19,232 nucleotides of DNA from Alphaproteobacteria bacterium. Lineage in GTDB: Bacteria > Pseudomonadota > Alphaproteobacteria > UBA8366. The translations under genes and the position numbers were made by a program. The stretch covers positions 1 to 19,232 of the forward strand of contig JAOTYV010000060.1 of NCBI GenBank assembly GCA_029861675.1. Reading direction: 5' to 3'. The notes beneath the pieces were generated by a model, which saw only the letters and a list, made by a program, of their open reading frames with translations, did not search any database and was not told the DNA's origin. Below, piece by piece: positions 1 to 9,337 of the stretch. How positions within the stretch are numbered: the stretch's first letter is position 1; each line of letters begins with the position of its first letter.

Positions 1-473
1 TTGCCGACCGTATAGGACAAGAAGTTCGGTGTCAGGTTCCACACCCGCTGATCGAGCATGTTGATGATCGCGCCGCCGCACCCGTCCGGCAGGTTTGCCG
101 CCAGGGCTTGGGAGAGGACGAACGGCGCGCGAAGGTTGGTTTCGAGATGAAGATCCCAACTCCGCCGGTCCGCCGTCTCGATATTGTCCGGTTCGAAGAC
201 GGCGGCATTGTTGATCAGGCAAGTGATCGGCCCGGCGGCCGCGGCGGCATCGGCGAACACGCGGCCGGTTTCGGCTTCATTTGAGAGGTCGCCTTGCACC
301 GGAAGCGCCGCGCCGCCGGCCGCGCGGATCGCCGCGACCACCGCCGCCGCGTCTTCCGCCGCCCGGTGGAAATGCACAATGACGGTCCAGCCGTGCTCGG
401 CCAGATCGAGCGCGATGGCGCGGCCAACCCGGCGCGCGGCCCCGGTAATCAGTGCTGTCTTGATGTCTGCCAT
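1..473 (-). CDS. SDR family oxidoreductase, pteridine-reductase/FolM-like (N-terminal part, runs off the left edge)
   Basis: Reading from ATG at 473 gives an open frame of 157 codons to the window edge. It opens with a Rossmann NAD(P)-binding fold: the TGAARRVGRAI glycine motif at about residues 10-20, CLINNAA (the NNAG-like SDR motif) near residue 90, and INMLDQRVWNLTPNFLSYTVG near the edge. The catalytic Tyr of SYTVG is visible; the Lys of YxxxK falls on the cut codon, which begins AA and so fits Lys. The Arg-rich cofactor loop and the MLDQRVW stretch resemble pteridine reductase/FolM-type SDRs that reduce dihydropterins with NADPH, but the substrate is not proven. The C-terminal third lies outside the window. 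It lies 95 nt downstream of the enolase-superfamily gene on the same strand. Confidence 0.85.
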   Translation of the reverse strand, partial: MADIKTALITGAARRVGRAIALDLAEHGWTVIVHFHRAAEDAAAVVAAIRAAGGAALPVQGDLSNEAETGRVFADAAAAAGPITCLINNAAVFEPDNIETADRRSWDLHLETNLRAPFVLSQALAANLPDGCGGAIINMLDQRVWNLTPNFLSYTVG

Positions 474-568
474 CGCGGTCAGGATAGGGGGTGCGTCCAA
501 TCGGGATCAAGCATTAGCGTATTTGCGCCGCGCGGGCCGGTACGACTTCGTGTCAGCGGAACAACGAA

Positions 569-1717
569 CTATCCCTGCAGGTGCTTGACGTAATCCCAGT
601 TGATCTCGAACCCGAAGCCCGGTGCGTCCGACAGGTGGACCATGCCGTCGCGGTAGGTCGTGCCGCCCTGATACAGATTGTGCTGGATCGGATGGCGCTC
701 GTGGCTGCCGTGCGACTCAGCGCCAAACGCCGCGTCGCCGAACGCGGAGACCAAATGAGCGTGGATGTGTGCCGCGGTGTGCGGGGCGATCAGAACGTTT
801 TTCTGGGCCGCGTGATGGGCGATGCGCAAGGACTCGGTGAAGCCCGCATGGCGGGTCGAGTCGAATTGCACGAAACGGATCGACCCCGAATCGATGAAAT
901 CCCGCACCGTAAAGCGGTGCCATTCGCGTTCGCCATGGGCCAGCGGGATCGGCGAGGCCGCGGCCAACTGCACGAAGTCGGCCGGCTGGAGATGCCAGTG
1001 CAGCGGTTCCTCGAGCCAGTAAATGTCGTACGGCGCGACCGCCTCGGCAAAGCGGATGCAGTCCTGAACGCCATAGGGCGCGTTCATATCGAGCATCAGC
1101 AAGACGTCCTTGCCGATCGTCGCGCGGATCGCCTTGATCCGGGTCACCTCGTCGGCGATGGAGAGCGCGCCTGTCTTGAGCTTCACCGCCTTGAATCCGT
1201 TCGTCGCGAAGGCGCCCAGCTCCTCGGCGCAGGCCTCCAGCGGCGCGCCTTCCAGGTAGTAGCCGCCCGTCGCGTAGGTGAAGACCGATGTGCGCGCACC
1301 GCCGAGCAAACGGTAATTCGGCAGGCCGGCCGCCTTGCCCTTGATGTCCCAGAGCGCGATGTCGATGCCGCCGATCGCCGCCATGGCCTGCGGCCGCTGG
1401 CTGCGCGGCAAGGGCGCCGGCAGGCCGTCCCAGCCGCCCAATCCGCCCGGGCGCGGCGAGGTGGTCGAAAAGAGTTTTTCCCAAACATCGACATGTGCGA
1501 GCGGGTCCATACCTTTGACAACATCGGAAAATATCGCCGCCAGGTCGCAGATCGTTTTCTGCGGTCCGCCCTGCACCTCGCCGTACCCGGTGATGCCCTC
1601 ATCGGTGCGGACCTCGAACAGGACCAGGCTGGCGCTATCGCCGATCTCATGCGCCGTCCAAGTCGGCGGGTCGACCTTGACGGAAAGCGGATGGGTCAGG
1701 ACTTCGGTGATCTTCAC
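569..1717 (-). CDS. Mandelate racemase/muconate lactonizing enzyme family protein (enolase superfamily)
   Basis: A 382-residue enzyme with an N-terminal capping domain (about 1-130) and a (beta/alpha)7-beta barrel. The barrel residues of the mandelate racemase subgroup are all visible: K179-L-K181 (general base), metal ligands D210, E236 (WLEEP) and E263 (HGE), the D286/H313 dyad, and E334. This predicts Mg-dependent proton abstraction next to a carboxylate, as in sugar-acid dehydratases or racemases; the substrate cannot be read from sequence. The start chosen is GTG at 1717, because AGGAGA lies 6-7 nt upstream and the conserved KITEVLTHPL begins right after it. An in-frame ATG at 1765 would add 16 unconserved residues. 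It ends 95 nt before the SDR start and follows uvrB on the same strand after a 151-nt gap. Confidence 0.9.
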   Translation of the reverse strand: MKITEVLTHPLSVKVDPPTWTAHEIGDSASLVLFEVRTDEGITGYGEVQGGPQKTICDLAAIFSDVVKGMDPLAHVDVWEKLFSTTSPRPGGLGGWDGLPAPLPRSQRPQAMAAIGGIDIALWDIKGKAAGLPNYRLLGGARTSVFTYATGGYYLEGAPLEACAEELGAFATNGFKAVKLKTGALSIADEVTRIKAIRATIGKDVLLMLDMNAPYGVQDCIRFAEAVAPYDIYWLEEPLHWHLQPADFVQLAAASPIPLAHGEREWHRFTVRDFIDSGSIRFVQFDSTRHAGFTESLRIAHHAAQKNVLIAPHTAAHIHAHLVSAFGDAAFGAESHGSHERHPIQHNLYQGGTTYRDGMVHLSDAPGFGFEINWDYVKHLQG

Positions 1718-1868
1718 GGCGGCGTCTCCTGTCGGTCGGTGGCAATGGCCCGGGGGCTGCCGCATTCAAGAGCAAATTGCCGCGTGCCGCAATTGGGCGG
1801 CGGAAATTAACGCGTATGGTTTGCGCATGGTGCAGAGACGTTTCGGCGGGCGCGTTTCCGGTAAGCCG

Positions 1869-4082
<2,214 letters not shown>

Positions 4083-4094
4083 GAGACGATTATA
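4083..4094 (-). promoter_or_regulatory. Probable uvrB promoter -10 box, placed for a leaderless transcript
   Basis: On the minus strand TATAAT occupies 4094-4089 and is followed by only 6 nt before the ATG. The expected transcription start thus falls on or next to the A of the start codon. There is no Shine-Dalgarno sequence in the gap. The -35 position (about 4117-4112, CGCAAT) is poor, so the promoter assignment rests on the -10 match. No alphaproteobacterial LexA-type GTTC-N7-GTTC direct repeat was seen in the 170-nt divergent gap. Confidence 0.5.
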
Positions 4095-4252
4095 TAGGCG
4101 GCGGGGCAGGTATTGCGATGGGAGATAACGGGTGTCCTGCCATCGTTGGGAGGAATAGCCGGCGAATCATGCCAAACTGCGCCGAAATCTTTGCCGTTCC
4201 GGTCTCCGGATGACGGCGTATTGTCCGGATCGCCGGCCAGGAGGAGCAATTT

Positions 4253-4820
4253 ATGGCATTCACGAACAGTTCGAACCGGTATGGCGCGGTCGCGAAATTC
4301 TTTCACTGGGCTATTTTTCTCATTTTCGTCAACCAGTATGTCGTCGGCAGTCTCATGATGCGCCTCGGCAAGGGGGATAGCTTTCTCGGCGTTCCGGCGG
4401 GGCCTTTCTACACCTGGCATAAATCTATCGGCCTCGTCGCCTTGGCGGTGGTTCTGCTGCGGTTGACCTGGCGCAAGACGACGCGGCTGCCGGACTGGGC
4501 CGATACGCTGGAGGAGTGGGAACGGGCGACGACGAAATGCGCCGAACGCGTGCTCTACGCCTGCATGCTGCTGATGCCGGTCAGTGGCTATGTCTTCACC
4601 ATGGGGGGGCGGCTTCGCGTTCAAGCTGTTCGGCGTCGTGCCGCTGCCGGTGCTGATCGAAAAGAACGCGGCGCTTGCGTCGATAGGCGAAGCCACGCAT
4701 CTGGTCATCGGCTATCTGACCGTCATCGCCCTGACCGTGCATATCGGCCTCGGCATCAAGCACCAACTGGTGAACAAGGACAGATTCCTGAACCGGATGC
4801 TGCCGTTCACCAAACAATAG
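4253..4820 (+). pseudogene. Cytochrome b561 family protein, interrupted by a +1 frameshift in a G7 run
   Basis: The N-terminal part from ATG 4253 has a strong SD (AGGAGGAG). It reads as a CybB-type cytochrome b561: FFHW with H18 in the first membrane helix and YTWHKSIG with H56 in the second, followed by a helix and MLLMPVSGYVF. At 4603-4609 there are seven Gs. Reading on in frame gives an Arg-rich tail ending at 4966, while the next frame continues the family: GGGFAFKLFG, then ATHLVIGYLTVIALTVHIGL and IKHQLVNKD, ending with TAG at 4820. Removing one G restores a protein of about 188 residues with four helices and all expected haem His. Such proteins pass electrons between quinols and periplasmic or small-molecule acceptors. 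The break may be a homopolymer sequencing error, a real mutation or slippage. The stop lies 15 nt from the converging GrdB-like gene. Confidence 0.85.
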
Positions 4821-4835
4821 CCGGGGACCAATCGA

Positions 4836-6071
4836 TCAATCCGGCGGATGGATCTGCCGATCCGGGACGATCGAGTTGGTGCCGAGGTAGCGGAAATACT
4901 CGTCCTCGTGTTCGAGGCAAAGATCCCGCAACGTCCATAGCGCCTTGCCCAGCACCGTCTCGTTGAACAGCCAGTCCTCGACCTGCTTGCTGGTGGAATA
5001 GCCGGGCTGGGCGGTGATCGCCTCGCCGTAATACGCCTTGAGGTCTTCATAGGCGAGCTTGAGGACCCGCTGGGCCGGTATCCCGTCGCGCGCCTCGGGA
5101 GCGGCACCGCCGTCGAGAAAGGCGGCCAGCGCCTTGCCGCAGGCGTCGATCGTCATGCCGCTCGGGCCGACCGTGGTGCGGCCGCGCCGGTTGACCGCGA
5201 GTTCGTACCAGGGGGCGAGCGAGGCGACTTCCTGCAGCAGCGCCTTGCCGATGGCGCTCGCCGGCGCGGTCGCGTTCGGCGGTTTCGGCAGGTCGATCGG
5301 GCAGACCATGCCGGTCATCGCGTCCTCGTCCATTTCACCGGCGCCGTCGGGTATCTCCTCGGGATAGTCGACGATCAGCGGACCCTCGGGCGCGTCGAGC
5401 AGGTCGAACGCGGCCATCATCACCCGCTTCTGGAATGCGGGGTCGTTCGGCACGCCGATCGGCCGGCCCAGTTCATAGGGCACCCAGAGCGCGCGCGGCG
5501 GCTGGGTGCGTTCCGTATGGATGCGGATAAGGCTGATCTGCGTCGTCGCCAGCCCTTCCTCTTCAAAGTAGATGGCAAGCCCGCCCACGGCGCGCGAACA
5601 TTTCGGTCATATGGGGATCAGCAGCACGGTATCGACCGTGTCCGCCTTCATGATTGCCGCGACGGCGCGCGCCGACTCCTCGAGTTCCGCCGGGTGCGGC
5701 GCGCCGGACACCGCGAAATGGAAATTCGAGACCGAGCCGATGATGCCGTCGGCGGCCATTTCGCGCAGCCGATCGATCGGGAAGCACACGTTGAGGTCCT
5801 GCTGAAACCCCGTGCGGTCGAAATTCACCGAGACGTGGCTCATCACCACGTCGGCGGGATCGACGTCGCCCGGGATCACCCGGTAGTCGGTGTCGCCGCG
5901 CTGAAACACCGCGTCGCTGCGCAGGTTGAGCGCGGCGGTCGAGACGATGGCGACACGGCGCTCGGACAGGGCCGGGCCGGTAACCCAGGGCCGCCGGCCC
6001 TCGAACCCGGAGCAGTCCAGCTCCTCCATCATCTTGCGTTCGCCGAGCGGGATATCGGTCAGCCGGGCCAT
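4836..6071 (-). CDS. GrdB-like selenoprotein (glycine/sarcosine/betaine reductase selenoprotein B family) with in-frame UGA as Sec
   Basis: Reading from ATG 6071 through the TGA at 5609-5607 gives one 411-residue protein; stopping there would leave a 154-residue fragment. Before the TGA are SHVSVNFDRTGFQQDLNV (about 78-95), FPIDRLREMA and VSGAPHP, all typical of the GrdB-like family. The TGA is residue 155 in LLIPI-U-PKC-SRA, where relatives have (C/U)PxC. After it, the family continues with GGLAIYFEEEGLAT, then ALWVPYELGRPIGVPNDPAFQ, in the same frame without another stop for 256 codons. In classical GrdB the selenol takes part in reductive cleavage of glycine or betaine; in aerobic proteobacteria the role of these shorter homologues is unknown. 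A C-terminal portion of about 150 residues has no function I recognise. Software may call GTG 5588 as the start of a second gene. No grdA/grdC partners are nearby. Confidence 0.88.
5579..5595 (-). promoter_or_regulatory. Candidate bacterial SECIS hairpin of the GrdB-like gene
   Basis: On the minus strand, 18 nt after the UGA at 5609-5607, GCGCGCC (5595-5589) can pair with GGCGGGC (5585-5579) around a GUG loop (5588-5586), with one internal G-G mismatch. The loop starts with G, and its distance from the UGA fits the window usual for bacterial SECIS elements read by SelB. An alternative shorter stem, GGC-GGGCUU-GCC, lies just downstream. GC-rich coding DNA forms such hairpins by chance, so the hairpin supports but does not prove Sec insertion. 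Confidence 0.5.
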
Positions 6072-6104
6072 GGGCGGGTCTTTCGATTGGTCAAACTCAG
6101 CTTG

Positions 6105-6133
6105 AGCCTAGCATGAGGACCGGAACCCCACAA
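6105..6133 (-). promoter_or_regulatory. Possible promoter of the GrdB-like gene
   Basis: On the minus strand TTGTGG (6133-6128) and TAGGCT (6110-6105) are separated by exactly 17 nt. The -10 box is preceded by TGC, an extended -10. Each hexamer matches the sigma70 consensus at only three positions. The predicted start near 6098 would leave a leader of about 27 nt before the ATG at 6071. Confidence 0.3.
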
Positions 6134-6148
6134 AACGGCGCACCGCCG
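6132..6148 (-). terminator. Possible intrinsic terminator of the histidine kinase gene
   Basis: On the minus strand CGGCG-GTG-CGCCG (6148-6136) forms a 5-bp GC stem followed directly by TTTT (6135-6132). It lies 68 nt downstream of the kinase stop and before the GrdB-like gene. The U tract is short, so termination may be partial. It partly overlaps the proposed promoter at 6105-6133. Confidence 0.4.
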
Positions 6149-6215
6149 GGCGGTAGACCGGAGACGCCATGGCGCGACGCTCTGTCGTATCAACGGCCGG
6201 GAACCGCTAATATTC

Positions 6216-7673
6216 TCAGGCGGCGTGGAGGGTCGCGCCGGTCCCGGCATGCTGGATCGGAAGACTGAGCGTGAAGCGACTCCCTTGGCCGGGCTCGCTT
6301 TCCACATCGAGCCGGCCGCCCAGGAGTTCGGAAAATCTCTTGGTGATCGCCAAACCCAGACCGGTGCCGCCATATTTCTTCGTGGTCGACGTGTCACCCT
6401 GCGTGAACGGCTCGAGGATCTTGTTCATCTGGTCGGCATTCATCCCCACACCGGTGTCGCTGACAATGAAGTTAAGCCATCCCGCAGGTTCCTGCGTGAC
6501 CTCTAATCGCACCTCGCCGTTTCGTGTGAATTTCGCCGCATTGCCAAGCATATTGATCAACGATTGGCTGAGCTTCTGCGGATCGGTCGAGAACGTTGCT
6601 ACCACCGCTGAATTGGTGATCTCAAATGCATTTCCATTTTTGGCGATAAGGTGCTGTGTGGTGTCGCCGACGCTTCCCAGCAACTCATCGAGGCCGGTTT
6701 CCTGAAGATCGACCTCCATCTTTCCGGCCTCGACCTTTGATAGGTCGAGAATATTGCAGATCAGCCCCAAGAGATGATTTCCAGCACTGCGCACCTTGCT
6801 CAGGTCATCAATCAGCAGCTCATCATTCCGATCCTTCGCTTCCTCCTGGAGGAGTTCCGAGTAGCCGATAATGGCATTCAATGGGGTCCTCAATTCGTGG
6901 CTCATATTGGCCAGGAATTCGGACTTGGCCCGGCTGGCGGATTCCGCTGCTTCCGATCGGCGAGCCTGAATTTCCGCCTCCAATCGACGCGCCTGGAAGA
7001 AGTAGGCAAAGATTGAGAGGCCAAATGTCAATAGAAATGTGAGCAGCGCGACGCCGGTGCTTTGCACCAGGATTTTCCGTATACCGGCCCCGGCTGGAGC
7101 ATCAATCACAAATGCGCCCATGACCTCGCCCAACCTCCATGGCGCCGATTTCGGAGCGTGTTTGTTGTGACAGCTGACGCAGCTTATTCGATTTGCGATT
7201 GACGGCAGGGTGGTGCGTAAGACGGGCTCACCGTCCAGTTGAATTAACGCGACGATAGGGTCGCGCGTGCTTTGTTCGGCGAAGGCACGCATGGTCCTCC
7301 GCATATTCTCGTCTTTAGCGGTTGTCCGAATTTCGCGCCCCGGGAAGCCCACCATCGTGACCCTGATTGCATCGCCGCCCTTACGGTTTCTATGGAAGGT
7401 CTCCAGGGCATGCGCGCGAAAGGTCGCCGGTACGGGCAAGCCGGAATTTTCCGTCATGCTTCTAAGATCCGAATAGGTCGAAAAGAAAGCATCGACCAAC
7501 GTCAATACGGTCGTTTTTTCTCCCAAACGGTTTGATTTGTATTGGTCGATCGCAAGGAAGTAGAACCCGAGAGCAACCAAACTTGCTAAAACAACGCATG
7601 CCGTCAGAATGGAAAATATAATCTTCCGTGGAAACGGGGTGTTATTAGACGGGGTTACGCTATTGGTATCCAT
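6216..7673 (-). CDS. Membrane sensor histidine kinase with periplasmic DUF3365 (Tll0287-like) c-type haem domain
   Basis: A 485-residue hybrid of haem sensor and kinase. TM1 lies at about 19-41; a periplasmic domain of about 160 residues ends with C165-V-S-C168-H169, a covalent c-type haem motif; and TM2 lies at about 201-226. A coiled linker (228-250) leads to the HisKA box SHELRTP with phospho-acceptor H259. The ATPase domain has the N box (N374/N378), the G1 box DTGVGM (D406) and the G2 box GGTGLGL (435-441). The haem lies just outside TM2, where the Ccm system can attach it. The arrangement suggests sensing of redox state or a diatomic gas. There is no receiver domain in this protein; the divergent stand-alone receiver 431 bp away is the obvious candidate partner. 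The start at 7673 places charged residues before TM1; the SD is weak. Confidence 0.93.
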   Translation of the reverse strand: MDTNSVTPSNNTPFPRKIIFSILTACVVLASLVALGFYFLAIDQYKSNRLGEKTTVLTLVDAFFSTYSDLRSMTENSGLPVPATFRAHALETFHRNRKGGDAIRVTMVGFPGREIRTTAKDENMRRTMRAFAEQSTRDPIVALIQLDGEPVLRTTLPSIANRISCVSCHNKHAPKSAPWRLGEVMGAFVIDAPAGAGIRKILVQSTGVALLTFLLTFGLSIFAYFFQARRLEAEIQARRSEAAESASRAKSEFLANMSHELRTPLNAIIGYSELLQEEAKDRNDELLIDDLSKVRSAGNHLLGLICNILDLSKVEAGKMEVDLQETGLDELLGSVGDTTQHLIAKNGNAFEITNSAVVATFSTDPQKLSQSLINMLGNAAKFTRNGEVRLEVTQEPAGWLNFIVSDTGVGMNADQMNKILEPFTQGDTSTTKKYGGTGLGLAITKRFSELLGGRLDVESEPGQGSRFTLSLPIQHAGTGATLHAA

Positions 7674-8104
7674 GTTTCGGCTGCCTAACAGGACGCTTGG
7701 ACAATAATTTTCCGGCTCGATGCATCAAACAATTAATGGCCCGACGCGGCCTTCGTAAGCGGCGGCAGCATAGGTTCAATTATATAAATTCTCGTTAAAA
7801 GTGCCGATCAACGCAGTCAATCAACCAAGGACCCGTTGATCGCTCCGTCGATCACACGCCCGGCGAGCCGATATCCTAGCCAATCCTTTCCGATTTGACG
7901 CGTTACGGCAGATCCGGTCACTGGGTCATCGATGGAGCCGCGCTTGACCGAACCCGAATTCTTTAGCCCGATGGTTCATGTGACCGTCATCATATGAACG
8001 GGGTCACTGCGTGGGTGCGGAATAATCCTAAAATACTGCGAGCATTTGTGACAAATCCCCACACCCGGCGTGCGGTCGGAAATCAGATATCAATCAAGGT
8101 GCAT
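7674..8104. other. Divergent kinase/receiver intergenic region with a 9-bp inverted repeat
   Basis: These 431 bases hold no convincing gene. An AT-rich patch at about 7775-7800 contains TATAAT on the minus strand (7784-7779), a possible -10 for the kinase, without a good -35 at normal spacing. Next to it CGATCAACG (7805-7813) and CGTTGATCG (7834-7842) form perfect inverted arms 20 nt apart. These could be an operator or an mRNA hairpin. An open frame from 7994 leads into the receiver gene, but its first 37 codons do not resemble any receiver domain. Confidence 0.5.
7805..7842. repeat. Inverted repeat, 9-bp arms
   Basis: CGATCAACG at 7805-7813 is the exact reverse complement of CGTTGATCG at 7834-7842, with a 20-nt spacer. 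It lies about 130 bp upstream of the kinase start and 260 bp upstream of the receiver start. The arms are about two DNA turns apart, as in many operators. The receiver protein here has no DNA-binding domain, so any binding protein would be encoded elsewhere. Confidence 0.5.
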
Positions 8105-8473
8105 ATGTCCGGTTATTCGATCCTAATCGTTGACGACGACGTTCAATTCGGGCGGTTCGTCAAGCGCGCCATGTCCGATATGGGTCATACTCTCGAGCAA
8201 ATTTCCAAGTCGTACGAGATTTTTGAACGCTACGATGTCTTCGCGCCCGACATCATTTTTCTCGACATTTTCATGCCGGATTTCGACGGCATCGAAGTGT
8301 CGAACTGGCTCGCAAAGAAGCGTTTCGACGGTACGCTTGTTTTTATGTCGGGATACGATCCTGCCTACCTGATCGCTGCACGGAACATTGTCCAACAGCG
8401 CAGTCAGGCGAAAGTCGCCACGCTGGAAAAGCCCGCTCGTGTCGAGGAAATTCGCGAACTCCTGTACTCTTAG
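8105..8473 (+). CDS. Stand-alone response-regulator receiver domain protein (CheY-like)
   Basis: A 122-residue protein consisting of one receiver domain. The acidic pocket D10-D11-D12 follows ILIV, the phospho-acceptor D54 is in FLDIFMPD, the switch Ser82 is in FMSGYD, and the conserved K109 is in LEKPA. No output domain follows, so it would act by protein-protein contact or as a phosphate relay rather than by binding DNA. ATG 8105 was chosen because MSGYSILIVDDD begins the fold and AAGG lies 6 nt upstream. An upstream in-frame ATG at 7994 would add 37 residues without domain character. It is divergent from the haem-containing histidine kinase and probably part of the same signalling pathway. 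Confidence 0.88.
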   Translation: MSGYSILIVDDDVQFGRFVKRAMSDMGHTLEQISKSYEIFERYDVFAPDIIFLDIFMPDFDGIEVSNWLAKKRFDGTLVFMSGYDPAYLIAARNIVQQRSQAKVATLEKPARVEEIRELLYS

Positions 8474-8580
8474 CGCAAGAATTCCGAATCAAGCCCCGCA
8501 AGGTGGCAACAGCATCCGCCGCAGGTGAGTTTTCAGCGTCGCTTGTCGCTGCGATCCCGGCGTGGCATGACTGTTGGAGA

Positions 8581-8600
8581 CGGCTGCGGTACCGCTGCCG
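8581..8600. repeat. Near-perfect 20-bp palindrome upstream of the DsbA-like selenoprotein gene
   Basis: CGGCTGCGGTACCGCTGCCG pairs with itself at 18 of 20 positions; only one symmetric T-T pair is mismatched. The core GCGGTACCGC (8586-8595) is perfect. It lies 56 nt before the start codon and could be an operator. Chance is possible in GC-rich DNA. Confidence 0.35.
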
Positions 8601-8655
8601 GACGTCCAACGCGTTCGCGCGACCGGAATTATTCTTTGCCCCTCAAGGGAGAGCC

Positions 8656-9282
8656 ATGATGGCCGAACCGATTGTCCTGGAGATCTTCAGCGACTACGTC
8701 TGACCGTGGTGTTATCTCAGTACCGTGCGTATTGAAAAACTGAAGCGGAATTTCGATGTCGAAATCGTCCTGGTGCACTTTCCGCTGCATCCGGAAACGC
8801 CGGCCGAGGGCCGCACGTTGGCGGAGTTGTTCGCGGGCCGGAGCCCGGAGGACATCAAGGCCAGCCAGGCCCGTATGAAAGGGCTCATGGAGGCGGAAGG
8901 GCTGCCTTACGGGACCCGCACGCACACCTACAACAGCCGGCTGGCACAGGAGCTCGGCACATGGGCCGACACGCAGCCCGGCGGCGAGGCGTATCATGAC
9001 GCGCTGTACAAGGCGTATTTCGTGGAAGCCCGTAATATCGGCGACCCGGCGGTGCTGGTCGAAATCGCGAAGTCCGTCGGCCTGTCTTCTGAGGAGGCGC
9101 GGGACGTGTTGGAGGAGCGCCGCTTCCAGGCCGCGGTCGATGCGGATTGGGCGAAGTCGCGCGACTACGGCGTGACCGGCGTGCCGACCTTTGTCTCCAG
9201 CGGTTACGGCGTGGTCGGAGCGCAGCCCTACGAAGCGCTGGCGCAGTTGCTGGAGCGTGTCGGCGCACCCGCCCATAGGTGA
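8656..9282 (+). CDS. DsbA/FrnE-family thioredoxin-fold selenoprotein with in-frame UGA as Sec (UPWC motif)
   Basis: Reading from ATG 8656 through the TGA at 8701-8703 gives a 208-residue DsbA-family protein. The first strand, VLEIFSDYV, is followed by U16-P17-W18-C19, exactly where FrnE-like members have CPWC, then YLSTVRIEKLKRNF. Downstream are the helical insertion (about 40-130) and the cis-Pro loop GVTGVPTFV (P177) typical of the fold. There is no signal peptide, so it is cytoplasmic like FrnE. Selenocysteine in place of the attacking Cys should make a more reactive thiol-disulfide oxidoreductase or isomerase. Codons after the TGA run 193 residues to a normal TGA at 9280. The SD GGGAG (8647-8651) fits ATG 8659 slightly better than 8656. 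Software would probably start at GTG 8725 and lose the active site. It lies 55 nt before the alpha/beta hydrolase gene. Confidence 0.88.
8717..8735 (+). promoter_or_regulatory. Candidate bacterial SECIS hairpin of the DsbA-like gene
   Basis: TCAGTAC (8717-8723) pairs along all 7 bp with GTATTGA (8729-8735), with one G-U wobble, around a CGUGC loop (8724-8728). The loop begins 20 nt after the UGA and has G in its second position. The E. coli fdhF SECIS loop begins about 18 nt after its UGA, so the geometry fits SelB recognition. The stem is not GC-driven, which makes chance pairing less likely than for the GrdB-like gene. Confidence 0.6.
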
Positions 9283-9337
9283 AAATGCCGCGCCGGCTGC
9301 CTTCGCCAGCCGCATTTGGGAAAAATCAGGGAGAAAC

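Noticed and set aside
581..1810. A 409-codon plus-strand frame over the enolase-superfamily gene
   Set aside because: It overlaps a gene with all catalytic residues on the other strand and shows only Arg-rich low-information sequence.
4253..4966. The 237-residue frame as the true cytochrome b561
   Set aside because: After the G7 run the sequence is Arg-rich and loses the last helices and haem His, whereas the next frame supplies them and stops at 4820.
4836..5588. A separate gene starting at GTG 5588
   Set aside because: It begins inside the conserved GrdB-like fold three residues after the UPKC motif, has no SD of its own, and joins in frame with the upstream part through the TGA.
8725..9282. 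A separate DsbA-like gene starting at GTG 8725
   Set aside because: This start drops the first strand and the active site. The upstream frame with ATG, SD and UPWC gives the complete family.
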